This document shows positions 22,909 to 30,848 of a stretch of DNA of 32,980 nucleotides, piece after piece; the stretch's first letter is position 1, and each line of letters opens with the position of its first letter. Origin of the DNA: Pseudoalteromonas sp. P1-9 (lineage in GTDB: Bacteria > Pseudomonadota > Gammaproteobacteria > Enterobacterales > Alteromonadaceae); the NCBI RefSeq assembly GCF_001399975.1, contig NZ_LKBD01000045.1, positions 1-32,980 on the forward strand, written 5' to 3'. Under the pieces are notes generated by a model. It saw only the letters and a program-made list of their open reading frames with translations. It was not told the DNA's origin and ran no database searches. A program made the position numbers and the translations under genes.

Positions 22909-23130
22909 TTAAGAGACTGCTCTGAATATTTCAAGCTCCCTGTCACCAAGTTTATTTACAATGTTTGGTGCACCTTCAATTACAGCTAAAATAGAAAGGT
23001 TCTTTTTAATTGAGCTTGGAATGATTGGTCTGCCATTACCTTTTACTTCAAGAAAATATACTTCGTGTTCTACTACAATAGAGTAATCCCTAGTAAATAA
23101 AACTGTGTATTCTTTTGATGAATTGGCCAT
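22909..23130 (-). CDS. Hypothetical 73-residue protein
   Basis: From ATG 23130, preceded by GGAG, the product starts MANSSKEYTVLFTRDYSIVV and continues with a beta-rich segment (EVYFLEVKGNGRPIIPSS) and a helical end. No family is recognised. An open frame extends upstream to 23244, but the ribosome-binding site favours this start (or the ATG two codons before). It is divergent from the gene at 23280. Confidence 0.55.
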   Translation of the reverse strand: MANSSKEYTVLFTRDYSIVVEHEVYFLEVKGNGRPIIPSSIKKNLSILAVIEGAPNIVNKLGDRELEIFRAVS

Positions 23131-23279
23131 TTCCATATCTCCTGTAATCAGACGGGAGTATTGTTTCAGGCAACACATTAAGCCGGGTGAAGAAAAAATA
23201 GAATATTCACAAAAAAAATAACACCGCATGTAACTTTGTGACAATACACTGTTCTAAGTTTTAAACACGCTAGAAAAGA

Positions 23280-23579
23280 ATGGTGCCTATGAAAAATAAT
23301 GTTGTTTTGGTTACTACTTCAAACTCTGATTTAGCCTTGTACCTGAATCAAGATCTAATTTGTTATTTTGACTCAAACTTTGATGGAATTGCTATAAAGC
23401 AAGTGGTTGAGACTACAGCTGAAAACCTTTCAAATTCATTAAATGTGGATTTAGTAAAGAAACCTCTTCATATTACTAAGTGTGATGAAGATTGCGTTAA
23501 TGGTGAAAATGTGAATTCGTTACTATCAAGAGTTGAGAAAACTACAGATTCAAAAAGTTTAATTAAGCTTGCCTCTTGA
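23280..23579 (+). CDS. Hypothetical 99-residue acidic protein
   Basis: Begins with VVLVTTSNSDLALYLNQDL and contains an alpha/beta-looking N-terminal half and a CDEDC motif near the middle. No family is recognised. ATG 23289 is an equally possible start. Seven bases after its stop begins the second paired-palindrome module, which could act as its terminator. Confidence 0.5.
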   Translation: MVPMKNNVVLVTTSNSDLALYLNQDLICYFDSNFDGIAIKQVVETTAENLSNSLNVDLVKKPLHITKCDEDCVNGENVNSLLSRVEKTTDSKSLIKLAS

Positions 23580-23585
23580 ACAACT

Positions 23586-23634
23586 GTCCAACGGTTGGAC
23601 TTTTTACTCAAACGCATCTGTCCAACGGTTGGAC
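23586..23634. promoter_or_regulatory. Paired 15-bp palindromes, copy 2
   Basis: Two perfect GTCCAACGGTTGGAC units (23586-23600 and 23620-23634) lie 34 bases apart, each followed by four or five T and the second preceded by GCATCT, as in the copy at 18534. It lies between the 99-residue gene and the CoiA-like gene. It could be a tandem terminator (6-bp stem, CGG loop, T-run) or a double operator. Confidence 0.6.
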
Positions 23635-23675
23635 TTTTAGTTTATTAGTGTTTCTGTAGGTAATGGAGTTTAGAC

Positions 23676-24709
23676 ATGAGTGTTCAATTAATACTGGCTA
23701 GAAATAACCTTGGTACCTTGGTGCATATTGATGATGTACCATCAGGGCTAGCTTGTGAATGCTATTGTCCTGATTGTGGTGCTCGGTTAGAGGCGCGAAA
23801 AGGGTCTGTGAATAGGCACCACTTTTCACATGATCAACGCGATGCGAAGTTTCAAAATTGTAGCTATGGACCTGAAACAGAGCTTCACCTTGCTTTGAAG
23901 CGATTGCTACAGCAAAAAAATGAAAGCCATCATTCCTATAGCATATTCATCCAATAAGACGGTGGTAATCAACCTCTATAGCAGTCAATTGGAAACTTGC
24001 TACCCAAGCAGTGCTTACCGTTGTGATGTTGAAACAGTTTTTCGAGGTGAGCCAATTTACTTTGAAATAAAGGTTACTCATGCAACCGGTGAAGATAAGT
24101 TGGATTTCTATTAAGGCGAACAATGTCAATGTTGTTGAAGTCTCCACTCCCAGCGATGTAAATATTGCTAATGAGACACTAGAGCAAATTTTTATGCGTT
24201 CGCATTTCAAATGGCTTTCAATAAATGTATGCAGCGATATTGGGCAAAGTATCTTTGTTAATGAAAAAGCCTTGCAGCATTCATTCATAGATGAGAACAA
24301 AAAACTCGAAAAAATTATTGAAGAGCAGAAACGGCAAATAGCTGGCAATGATAGGTGTTTATCACGACTGGCACCATCAATTGAAAGTATTGAGAAAAAA
24401 GAGCAAGACTTAACTCTCAATGAAAGGGCGTTAAAGCGTGCAGTTGCAAGATTGATTAGTCAGAAAAGAGATATACAAAAGCAAATCGATCAAAAGCATG
24501 CTGATTTGGATTTTCTACAGCAACGAGGTTTTGAAATAACTGAAATTGAAAAACAAAAAACAGAATCAAATTATCTGAACTCATTGGCTGAGAAACATTC
24601 AGAAATCATTAAGCAAAATGAGCCGTTAATGGCGTATCTCAATGATGAAATTGAAGAACTTAGAAGTAAAAAGGCTGAACTTGAAGATGCTGTTAAATCT
24701 AAGCAATGA
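23676..24709 (+). pseudogene. CoiA-like PD-(D/E)XK nuclease with coiled coil, two frameshifts
   Basis: Three overlapping frames read as one protein of about 343 residues. The first (from ATG 23676, GGAG before it) has a CoiA-like zinc-binding start: CYCPDCGARLEARKG, VNRHHFSH, then CSYGPETELHLALKRLL. At A7 (23914-23920) the frame shifts by one to SSAYRCDVETVFRGEP and YFEIKVTHATGEDKLDF, the nuclease core with Asp and ExK. At about 24104-24110 it shifts again to KANNVNVVEVSTPSD and a long coiled coil (about 24290-24709). Removing one base at each point restores a single frame. CoiA-type proteins are tied to DNA uptake and recombination; this gene is either decayed or misread. Confidence 0.75.
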
Positions 24710-25001
24710 AGTTTCAATCCCTGATGCCTTGTACAAAATTGTAGTTAAAGAAAATAAAAAATCACCGAACCCTGATGTTTTAGCTTTTATTTATCCACAA
24801 GTTGGAGCTGGCTATTTTTCCAAACATTATGATCACAAAAGATACCTTACTAGTGTTGACGAAATTGAATTACTCACGGGGCTTAACTTTTTATCTACAC
24901 TTCCCGATGACATTGAAAACCGTCTAGAAAAACTAAGAGCCGAGGAAATATGGCCATATAAGAAAGAAAATATTATTGATGCATGCAGGACTAAAAAGTA
25001 G
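24642..25001 (+). pseudogene. C-terminal fragment of a NUC1-type DNA/RNA non-specific endonuclease
   Basis: From about 24710 the frame shows SIPDALYKIVV, LAFIYPQ, YLTSVDEIELLTGLNFLS and LPDDIENRLE, which is the C-terminal half of NUC1/EndoG-like endonucleases. The N-terminal half with the catalytic DRGH motif is absent; what lies upstream is the coiled coil of the CoiA-like gene in another frame. So this is either a truncated remnant or a domain that joined the coiled-coil protein. By itself it should not be catalytic. Confidence 0.7.
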
Positions 25002-25026
25002 TGCGCAATAATTTAATCAGAAGGAA

Positions 25027-25052
25027 ATACCATTGATTTTAATCAATGGTAT
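25027..25052. terminator. Palindromic hairpin between convergent genes
   Basis: A perfect 12-bp stem ATACCATTGATT / AATCAATGGTAT has a 2-base centre. It lies between the convergent ends at 25001 and 25062 and may end transcription, though it has no long T-run; a palindromic binding site is another reading. Confidence 0.5.
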
Positions 25053-25061
25053 ATATGAAAA

Positions 25062-25615
25062 TCAGCAATAACCTGCTAACTGTTGAGCATATGTACAGGT
25101 ACCTTGATCTGGAAACAAGTGTAAGCTAGCTTCTTTAAAGCTTTTCCCGTGAAGTGTATTTAGCTCGATCGTAACCTTATTCTTAAAGGCTTCAAATGAA
25201 GAGTTTGAAATACCCCGATGGTAATCAAGAATAGCAAGGGCCGTATCATATAATTGAGTATCCAAAAAAATATCGTCTTCTCTTGATTGATCTGTAGAGT
25301 ACATGAGCTGATCAATTTTGCTGTTGTAATTGCTTAAAAAGTCAACGTACAACGGAACTGTTTCTGAATCAAATATTACATCACCCCAAAATTTGTAAAC
25401 ATCAACAGTTAAATCGGAAATTTGACTATGAGAAAAGTAGTCTCTCTGTTGATACATTTTATTCTCTGCAAATCCACTAAAGTAACCCGACAACTGTGAA
25501 TTATTAAGCGCATGTATCCTTAATTCATCCCATCCTGTAGGGTCGTATGGCTTAGCAAAATAGCAATCGAGACAAAACCAACCCCTATAAATGACAAGCT
25601 TAGTTTTTTGATCAT
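25062..25615 (-). pseudogene. Exported protein of unknown function, frameshifted near its signal peptide
   Basis: The ATG at 25615 overlaps the stop of the upstream gene (ATGA) and begins a good signal peptide or anchor, MIKKLSLSFIGVGFVSIAIL, but the frame stops after 31 codons. The adjoining frame is open from before that point, reads AKPYDPTGWDELRIHALNNS and continues to 25062 with GTCTYAQQLAGYC at the end. One missing base around 25545-25575 would make a single protein of about 184 residues. No family is recognised. It forms a two-gene unit with the membrane protein upstream. Confidence 0.55.
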
Positions 25616-26076
25616 TCTAAATTCCTTTTATTTGTTAATATTGAGTTTTTTGTTTTCGCGGGCCTTATCAAAAGCTCGGAAAGAATAAAAGCGTAGAGAA
25701 TTCCGGTTAAAGAAAAAGAAATTAATCTATTTATTGAAATTTCTTCAAAACCAAAAGCATAAATTGATGAATATAAGATCCATAAAAAAACAGAAACATA
25801 TGAATATCTTGTTATAGTCGAAGCAATCTTATCAAATAAAGGCTCATTGGAGGCCTTATTTAGAGCTAGTACTTTTACAAAATCTTTAAATACAGCGAAT
25901 GTTTTTGCTACACCAAAAGTTATGAAACATAGCGAAAGTGTAATCACAACAAATGGAACAAAGATGTTGAGTTTCAACAAGAAATTAGCATCAGGTCTTG
26001 TTAAAGTTACCCAAGCTACGTACCCGAATCCTAGTAAACCAACTAAGATCCCTAACCCATTTCCTAGTTTATACAT
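25612..26076 (-). CDS. Four-span membrane protein of unknown function
   Basis: From ATG 26076, preceded by AAGGA at a good distance, 154 residues with about four hydrophobic segments (LGILVGLLGFGYVAWV; FVPFVVITLSLCFITFG; YVSVFLWILYSSIYAFGF; FSLTGILYAFILSELLI). No family is recognised. It overlaps the next leftward gene by ATGA and so is co-translated with the exported protein. Confidence 0.65.
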   Translation of the reverse strand: MYKLGNGLGILVGLLGFGYVAWVTLTRPDANFLLKLNIFVPFVVITLSLCFITFGVAKTFAVFKDFVKVLALNKASNEPLFDKIASTITRYSYVSVFLWILYSSIYAFGFEEISINRLISFSLTGILYAFILSELLIRPAKTKNSILTNKRNLE

Positions 26077-26187
26077 GATAATCCTTAATATCCTTATATG
26101 GAAAAAAAAGATAGTAACACTCAAACATATTGTCAAATTAGAGATTTTTAACATTTCTTTATATAACACTCATATAAGCTTCAAAGT

Positions 26188-26460
26188 GTTGGTCTTCCAG
26201 AACCTGCGTTGGTGTGGGCATCATATACATCTCAAACCTGCCCTGAGTGTGGTCACTCTTGCAAAGAAAATCGGATCACACGCGATGCATTCCAGTGTCA
26301 AAGCTGTGGCTTTGAGCAGCATGCTGATATTGTTGGGGCTTTAAATATAGCGGGTAGTTATATTTGCTTTGAGAAAATTAAACATAAACTTAAGAAGGGC
26401 AAACCTCGAACTGAAGAGTTTAGGTACCAAAATTGGCTGGTGGATAATTTAGAAGTCTAA
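26188..26460 (+). pseudogene. C-terminal remnant of a second, unrelated TnpB
   Basis: Shows the end of a TnpB: ASYTSQTCPECGH, FQCQSCGFEQHADIVGALNI and a basic tail. The zinc ribbon has both Cys pairs and the last RuvC Asp, but everything before it (the first RuvC Asp and the Glu) is missing. It is clearly different from the intact TnpB at 19115, so it is a relic of another IS605-type or IS607-type insertion. Confidence 0.8.
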
Positions 26461-26466
26461 AGGCTT

Positions 26467-27021
26467 TCACTTTCCATAGACACACATCTGATTTATATAA
26501 TTCCTGAGTTTGCGCCTAATCGAGCTTTCACTCTCTGCGCTCTTCGCTTGCAGAACATCAAACGCCCCAGCTTCAAATGCAGTATCGTTTATGTATTTCA
26601 GCTTGATTCGACTTAGTTGCTTCTCTGGTAGTCTGACAATAACAATGGGCCTCATATGGAACCAGTGTTCAGAAGTGATTTCATTTATTTGGTGGAATGC
26701 TTGCTTAAAACCTGCAAGTAAGTCTGTATGGCTAGCGACGAGATTACACCTGCTTGAGAATTTTGATTGTACATTGACGTCAATATTGTGACCTATCTTT
26801 CGAATGTTAATGTTGTTTTTACTTATCTCTACAATAAGTGCTCTTTTTGTCATACGAGTATAAATGACTAACTTACTATATAGCAGCGCTGCATAAAGTG
26901 GGATAGGGGACAGCATAATTAATATTGCTGTGTATTCTGGCTTAGCATCGCCTTGATAAATGGCTTGTACCAATAATATCGTAACTAACAAAGCTGAGAG
27001 GCATAAAGCTATTCGAGCCAT
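26467..27021 (-). CDS. Membrane protein with cytosolic C-terminal domain
   Basis: A protein of about 184 residues: two hydrophobic segments at the start (IALCLSALLVTILLVQAIY; TAILIMLSPIPLYAALLY) and then a soluble domain with HWFHMRPIVIVRLPEKQLS. I do not recognise it with certainty; domains of this outline occur in transfer-linked genes. ATG 27021 has AAGGG eight bases before it. An ATG at 27027 overlaps the stop of the previous gene. It is coupled to the 120-residue membrane protein. Confidence 0.6.
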   Translation of the reverse strand: MARIALCLSALLVTILLVQAIYQGDAKPEYTAILIMLSPIPLYAALLYSKLVIYTRMTKRALIVEISKNNINIRKIGHNIDVNVQSKFSSRCNLVASHTDLLAGFKQAFHQINEITSEHWFHMRPIVIVRLPEKQLSRIKLKYINDTAFEAGAFDVLQAKSAESESSIRRKLRNYINQMCVYGK

Positions 27022-27026
27022 TACCA

Positions 27027-27389
27027 TCACCCTTTCGCTTTAATTATGAAATTAGCAACATTGTTACCAGATTCACTTATCCAGCCTGTAAATGTTGGTG
27101 CAAATGACATAAGGGCTACATATAAAGCGATATGAATTAAGGTAATTCTAAGAACCGGGTTATGGAGTAGGTTTTGAGGTTTTTCTTCTGTTGATTTGGA
27201 ACCGTGATATTTACACAATGAATTATAAAACGACAGAGATATAAATAAACTGACAAGCAGGGTTACAGCTTTTCCTAAACCTGTTGAGTAAACCTGAAGG
27301 TTTTCAGTGATCGCATTGTTGTCGAAGTTTGAGAGCCACAAAAGAAAAGCGACTCCAGCAAAAATTAAAACAATATTTCTCATAATCAT
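27027..27389 (-). CDS. Small three-span membrane protein
   Basis: A 120-residue protein with about three hydrophobic segments (NIVLIFAGVAFLLWLS; AVTLLVSLFISLSFY; ITLIHIALYVALMSFAP). No family is recognised. Its stop touches the start of the next leftward gene, so the two form a small operon inside the region between the two transfer blocks. Confidence 0.6.
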   Translation of the reverse strand: MIMRNIVLIFAGVAFLLWLSNFDNNAITENLQVYSTGLGKAVTLLVSLFISLSFYNSLCKYHGSKSTEEKPQNLLHNPVLRITLIHIALYVALMSFAPTFTGWISESGNNVANFIIKAKG

Positions 27390-27535
27390 TTATTAGCTGG
27401 TAAAGGATGTTCACTAGCTTAATCATTGCAATTGGTTGTGAGGTGTATTTTTAATGCTAATTTCGGTATTTTTTTTGATTAAATTAATTTTAAAAGCCGT
27501 TAACTAACGACTAACTTTTGATAAGTTTAATATGT

Positions 27536-27820
27536 TTACTGCGAACTCAGCATAGACTTTTGCAACATAGCTGGCGTTTCATTGGATAGAGCAAGTTTTT
27601 GATATTTGCTAGCCATTGATGAAAGTTGGTTACCGTGGTGACGCAAGAAACTCAGAGCTTCCTCTAAATCATTGTGATGTTCTTCGGTTGGTAGTTCTAA
27701 GTTTATGCGTTGTTGGAATACGGTATCAAGCAACTCTATACCGCCAATAAAGTCGTTAAACTTAGGTTTGTTAGCGCTTGTTTGATTCGCTGTTAGTAGT
27801 ACAAAGTTTTCTGGTTTCAT
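27536..27820 (-). CDS. Hypothetical 94-residue helical protein
   Basis: Begins MKPENFVLLTANQTSANKPK and is mostly helical, with HHNDLEEALSFLRHHGNQLS. AAGG precedes the ATG. No signal or membrane segment and no family recognised. It follows the terminator of the pilin-traB block, so it needs readthrough or its own promoter. Confidence 0.55.
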   Translation of the reverse strand: MKPENFVLLTANQTSANKPKFNDFIGGIELLDTVFQQRINLELPTEEHHNDLEEALSFLRHHGNQLSSMASKYQKLALSNETPAMLQKSMLSSQ

Positions 27821-27842
27821 TATGATTGCCTTAATAAAAAGT

Positions 27843-27885
27843 GCGAGATATCAAACTATCATTATTTAGATATCTCGCTTTTTTT
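27843..27885 (-). terminator. Terminator of the pilin-to-trbI-like transfer block
   Basis: Read leftward, a perfect 10-bp stem GCGAGATATC / GATATCTCGC with a 16-base loop lies just after the last gene of this block. The flanks add A-U pairs and T-runs on both sides, so it can act in either direction. Confidence 0.82.
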
Positions 27886-27892
27886 GGGCTTG

Positions 27893-28303
27893 TTATTTAA
27901 ATTGGCCGTTAAAGTCTTCTAACAACGCTTCATAATCGAGTTCAGATTCAATGCCATGAATTTTGGCTTGAGCTTTTAAATCGGAGTAACTCAGTGTCGG
28001 TGTTACTGAGAGTTTTGGGGTAGTTACCACCGATTTTGTATCAATAACTAATACTCCTTTTACTTCTTTCACTCTCACTAGTAACTCTACATATTCTGCG
28101 ACTTTTGCTGGTGGTATTTCTTCTTCAAGCATCGTCTTTGTGATTGCTTCGATGTCTACCACTTCAATTTTGGGCATACTTGATAAGTAGCTAACTGCAT
28201 CTGATGAATAGCGCTCAATTTGTGCATCTGTATAATACATATTCACAATAAATCCGATACTCGCTGCGATTACTATTTTTGTTATCTCTCTAAGGATTTT
28301 CAT
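27893..28303 (-). CDS. TrbI-like inner-membrane transfer protein (tentative)
   Basis: A 136-residue protein with one N-terminal membrane span (IVIAASIGFIVNMYY) and a periplasmic part containing KIEVVDIEAI and VLVIDTKSVV. Size, topology and place in an F-type operon resemble F TrbI, but the match is weak. Its ATG lies one base after the traB stop, with AGGTGAT (within the end of traB) as ribosome-binding site, so it is surely in the operon. It is the last gene before the terminator. Confidence 0.5.
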   Translation of the reverse strand: MKILREITKIVIAASIGFIVNMYYTDAQIERYSSDAVSYLSSMPKIEVVDIEAITKTMLEEEIPPAKVAEYVELLVRVKEVKGVLVIDTKSVVTTPKLSVTPTLSYSDLKAQAKIHGIESELDYEALLEDFNGQFK

Positions 28304-28304
28304 A

Positions 28305-29708
28305 TTAATCACCTAACTTTAACTTGGCGCCAGAAATAACAGCGAATGAAATTGAACGGCCCGGTGAAATCTCGATTACGGGATGTATTTGCTCAGCAAG
28401 CTCGATGTAATATTCAGCTAATCTATCCATTGCATTTGATGCACCTTGAAATACACCAGCTGCAGCAACAGAGCCATAATCGACTGTTTGCCATAAATCC
28501 TGATCACCAGGTTCTGTGTTAACTGAAAGTGAGCGTCTAGGCGCAACAGCTTGAGAAATACCACTCATAAACCCTGCAGCCATACTACCAGCAAGCAAAT
28601 TACCATTTTTTGAAACAAGTCTACCTGCAATGCCTAATTTGCCATCATAATCTGACACTGCATTTGCTTGTATGGCGCTTTCCACACTTCTACCATCCTC
28701 ACGAACACAGGTGATAGATTGAGCCCGAATATGTGCGCGTTCACTTGATAAGTCACCGATTGCTTGGCCGATTACATGGCATTCACGAATATCTAATGTG
28801 AAGTGATTTGGTAAAATCGCCTCTTTTTTAACGCGAATAATTACAGGCATTGGTGATTTCTTCGCAGCTAACTGAGTCGGTGCATCTAAGCCTGTTAACA
28901 GAACACCTGAAAAGAAGCTCCCTGCTGGTAGGTATACCGTACCTTCATTAGCATCCACCAGCCCACCGTCATCCTTTGTATTTTTTGGTTGCTTTACTGC
29001 TTCTTTAGGTGTCTGCTCTTTTTGTGTAATAAGAAACTCATCATGAGACTTTTCTTCAATCTCACCTGTTTTCTTGATGCTTCTAACGCTGCGCTGGGTA
29101 ATAGTGCGAATGACTTTACCCTCAATTTGAGGTTTAGCGGTGACAAATGTAGCTGGCGTTCTATCGAATACGCGTTGGTCAACTTGCTCAACGGTTTCAA
29201 TTGCGTTGTTGTACGCTGTCATATTGTCAGGTTGCGCGTTTCGATTAGTGTTCTTTCTTTGACCATTTGACTGCTGTCTGTTTGAAGGTGTTCTTGGCGC
29301 TTTTGCTTTCGCATTAATTTCTTGTTGGCGCTTTAAGTTTTTTAACTCCAGTGACTGTGCATCGAGGTCTTTTTGAAGTTGCTCTACCATTGCCAATACT
29401 TTTTCTTTTTCTTGATAAATTCGACGTTCACGCACTTGCAAAGCATCAGCGCTTTCTTTGTAAATCTCGTTAAACTCATCTTGATCAAGATTTGAAATTT
29501 CATTGGTATCGAATAAGCCTTTTACTCTGCCTTTGCTATCAACGCGATCTTCAGCTTTACGCTCTGCAATACGCTCTTCAAGCGGTTTAAACTCTTTACG
29601 ATTGGACATGGCGTGGTAAATCGGGATTGCGAGCACACCTATGAGGCATACAACTACAAACTTTCTGAATTTAGGATCGGCCCACTGCTCTTTAAAATTA
29701 AAACTCAT
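28305..29708 (-). CDS. traB: Conjugal transfer protein TraB (VirB10-like)
   Basis: The core-complex protein that spans the periplasm from the inner membrane to the outer-membrane ring. It has 467 residues: one N-terminal span (FVVVCLIGVLAIPIYHAM), a coiled coil (about 75-130), a basic and polar linker, and a C-terminal VirB10/TrbI domain with VYLPAGSFFSGVLLTGLDAP, LDIRECHVIGQAIGDLSSER and a closing FAVISGAKLKLGD. AGGAG precedes the ATG. It starts 9 bases after traK. In F traP, or in SXT traV, would follow; neither is here. Confidence 0.93.
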   Translation of the reverse strand: MSFNFKEQWADPKFRKFVVVCLIGVLAIPIYHAMSNRKEFKPLEERIAERKAEDRVDSKGRVKGLFDTNEISNLDQDEFNEIYKESADALQVRERRIYQEKEKVLAMVEQLQKDLDAQSLELKNLKRQQEINAKAKAPRTPSNRQQSNGQRKNTNRNAQPDNMTAYNNAIETVEQVDQRVFDRTPATFVTAKPQIEGKVIRTITQRSVRSIKKTGEIEEKSHDEFLITQKEQTPKEAVKQPKNTKDDGGLVDANEGTVYLPAGSFFSGVLLTGLDAPTQLAAKKSPMPVIIRVKKEAILPNHFTLDIRECHVIGQAIGDLSSERAHIRAQSITCVREDGRSVESAIQANAVSDYDGKLGIAGRLVSKNGNLLAGSMAAGFMSGISQAVAPRRSLSVNTEPGDQDLWQTVDYGSVAAAGVFQGASNAMDRLAEYYIELAEQIHPVIEISPGRSISFAVISGAKLKLGD

Positions 29709-29717
29709 GTGACTCTC

Positions 29718-30848
29718 CTACATATTCACTACGCGAGGTCGCGAGTTGTTTTTAATAGTGCGACTTGAACCAATTGATTTGTCGCGGAGTATGTAAACCT
29801 CAGTAGCTTCACCTGGCTGTAATAGCGATTTATTGTAGATAGCGACTGCCATTACGTTACGGCTTTCACACATCTGTTCACGCATGCTATAGGGGCGCGT
29901 TGTGTTGTTTTTAACTCGTACAACATCAACAACTTCTCTCGTTCCAACAATACGCTGCATTACACGCTGCTCGATTGTAAGACCACAAGGTTGTTTCATC
30001 GCGAGTGATACATCGTGTGACAATGTAAACCCTCTTGGGATTTCACCACGACCAACTGGTTTTAAGATTTGTTTTATTCTGCTGATACGCGCTGTATCTG
30101 TTTTAAAGTTTGGTTGAATTTCAGATTGCTCAGCTTTTGCTATGGCTTCTTGCTCTTTTAAGTCAATACGATGTTTGTTTCCCTTGTATTTCATCTCCTT
30201 TGAAAGATTGATATCAAGGTTCACGATTACGGGCATAGCTTCCATAGGCACCAAAGTCACGTTGACCATTGACTCTGGCACGCCTTCTTCAAATAACATT
30301 AACGCAACCGGTTTAAGGGAGTTGATGGTGATATATAAACGTCCATCTTCTAATTCCATTACCGAGTCTTCATCATGCGTTCTTACAGCAATCATTTTAA
30401 AATTCGTAATAATTGGATTTGTAAGACCGGCAGCTACTGGGATGGCGATATTTGAGCCTGGCTCTAAATCTTTGAATTCTTGTGTTGGCTTGTATTTAGA
30501 TTTCACAATTTCCAAGAAAGAGTAGGGGGTATTTGATTTAACGAGTGGTGAAGTATCCACATACCCCGGAAAATCAGATTCATCAAGCACACCCGTTTCA
30601 GTCGTTTTTGCGATATGACGCACTTCTTTATCTGTGGGTAATGTTTTCATAGCAGCAGCGTTAGCGCTGAACTGTGAATTTAGAACAGCGGAATCGAACA
30701 CATCTTGTTTTGAAACAGGTTGCGGCTCAGGATTGATTAGCTGTGTAGGTAATTTAAAATCCTTCGCTGGAGATTCTTGGCTCTCATTTGCAATTGCTAA
30801 TGTTGATAATCCACAACAGAGTGATAACGCGATAAGCTTAGTTTTCAT
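29718..30848 (-). CDS. traK: Conjugal transfer protein TraK (VirB9-like, secretin-like)
   Basis: A periplasmic core-complex protein that pairs with TraB and TraV. From ATG 30848 (AAAGGTGAAACTA before it) it has 376 residues with a signal peptide (KTKLIALSLCCGLSTLAIA). The middle has NIAIPVAAGLTNPIITNFKM and DGRLYITINSLKPVALMLFE, typical of TraK. It is longer than F TraK (about 242) because of an extra N-terminal region of about 100 residues and a longer C-terminal part. It overlaps the end of traE by 11 bases. Confidence 0.88.
   Translation of the reverse strand: MKTKLIALSLCCGLSTLAIANESQESPAKDFKLPTQLINPEPQPVSKQDVFDSAVLNSQFSANAAAMKTLPTDKEVRHIAKTTETGVLDESDFPGYVDTSPLVKSNTPYSFLEIVKSKYKPTQEFKDLEPGSNIAIPVAAGLTNPIITNFKMIAVRTHDEDSVMELEDGRLYITINSLKPVALMLFEEGVPESMVNVTLVPMEAMPVIVNLDINLSKEMKYKGNKHRIDLKEQEAIAKAEQSEIQPNFKTDTARISRIKQILKPVGRGEIPRGFTLSHDVSLAMKQPCGLTIEQRVMQRIVGTREVVDVVRVKNNTTRPYSMREQMCESRNVMAVAIYNKSLLQPGEATEVYILRDKSIGSSRTIKNNSRPRVVNM

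Noticed and set aside
22616..23130. Two small leftward genes as a toxin-antitoxin pair
   Set aside because: They are not overlapping, have separate ribosome-binding sites and show no toxin or antitoxin motif that I recognise.
30142..30525. 127-codon rightward frame opposite traK
   Set aside because: It is antisense to a well-supported traK gene with correct operon spacing.
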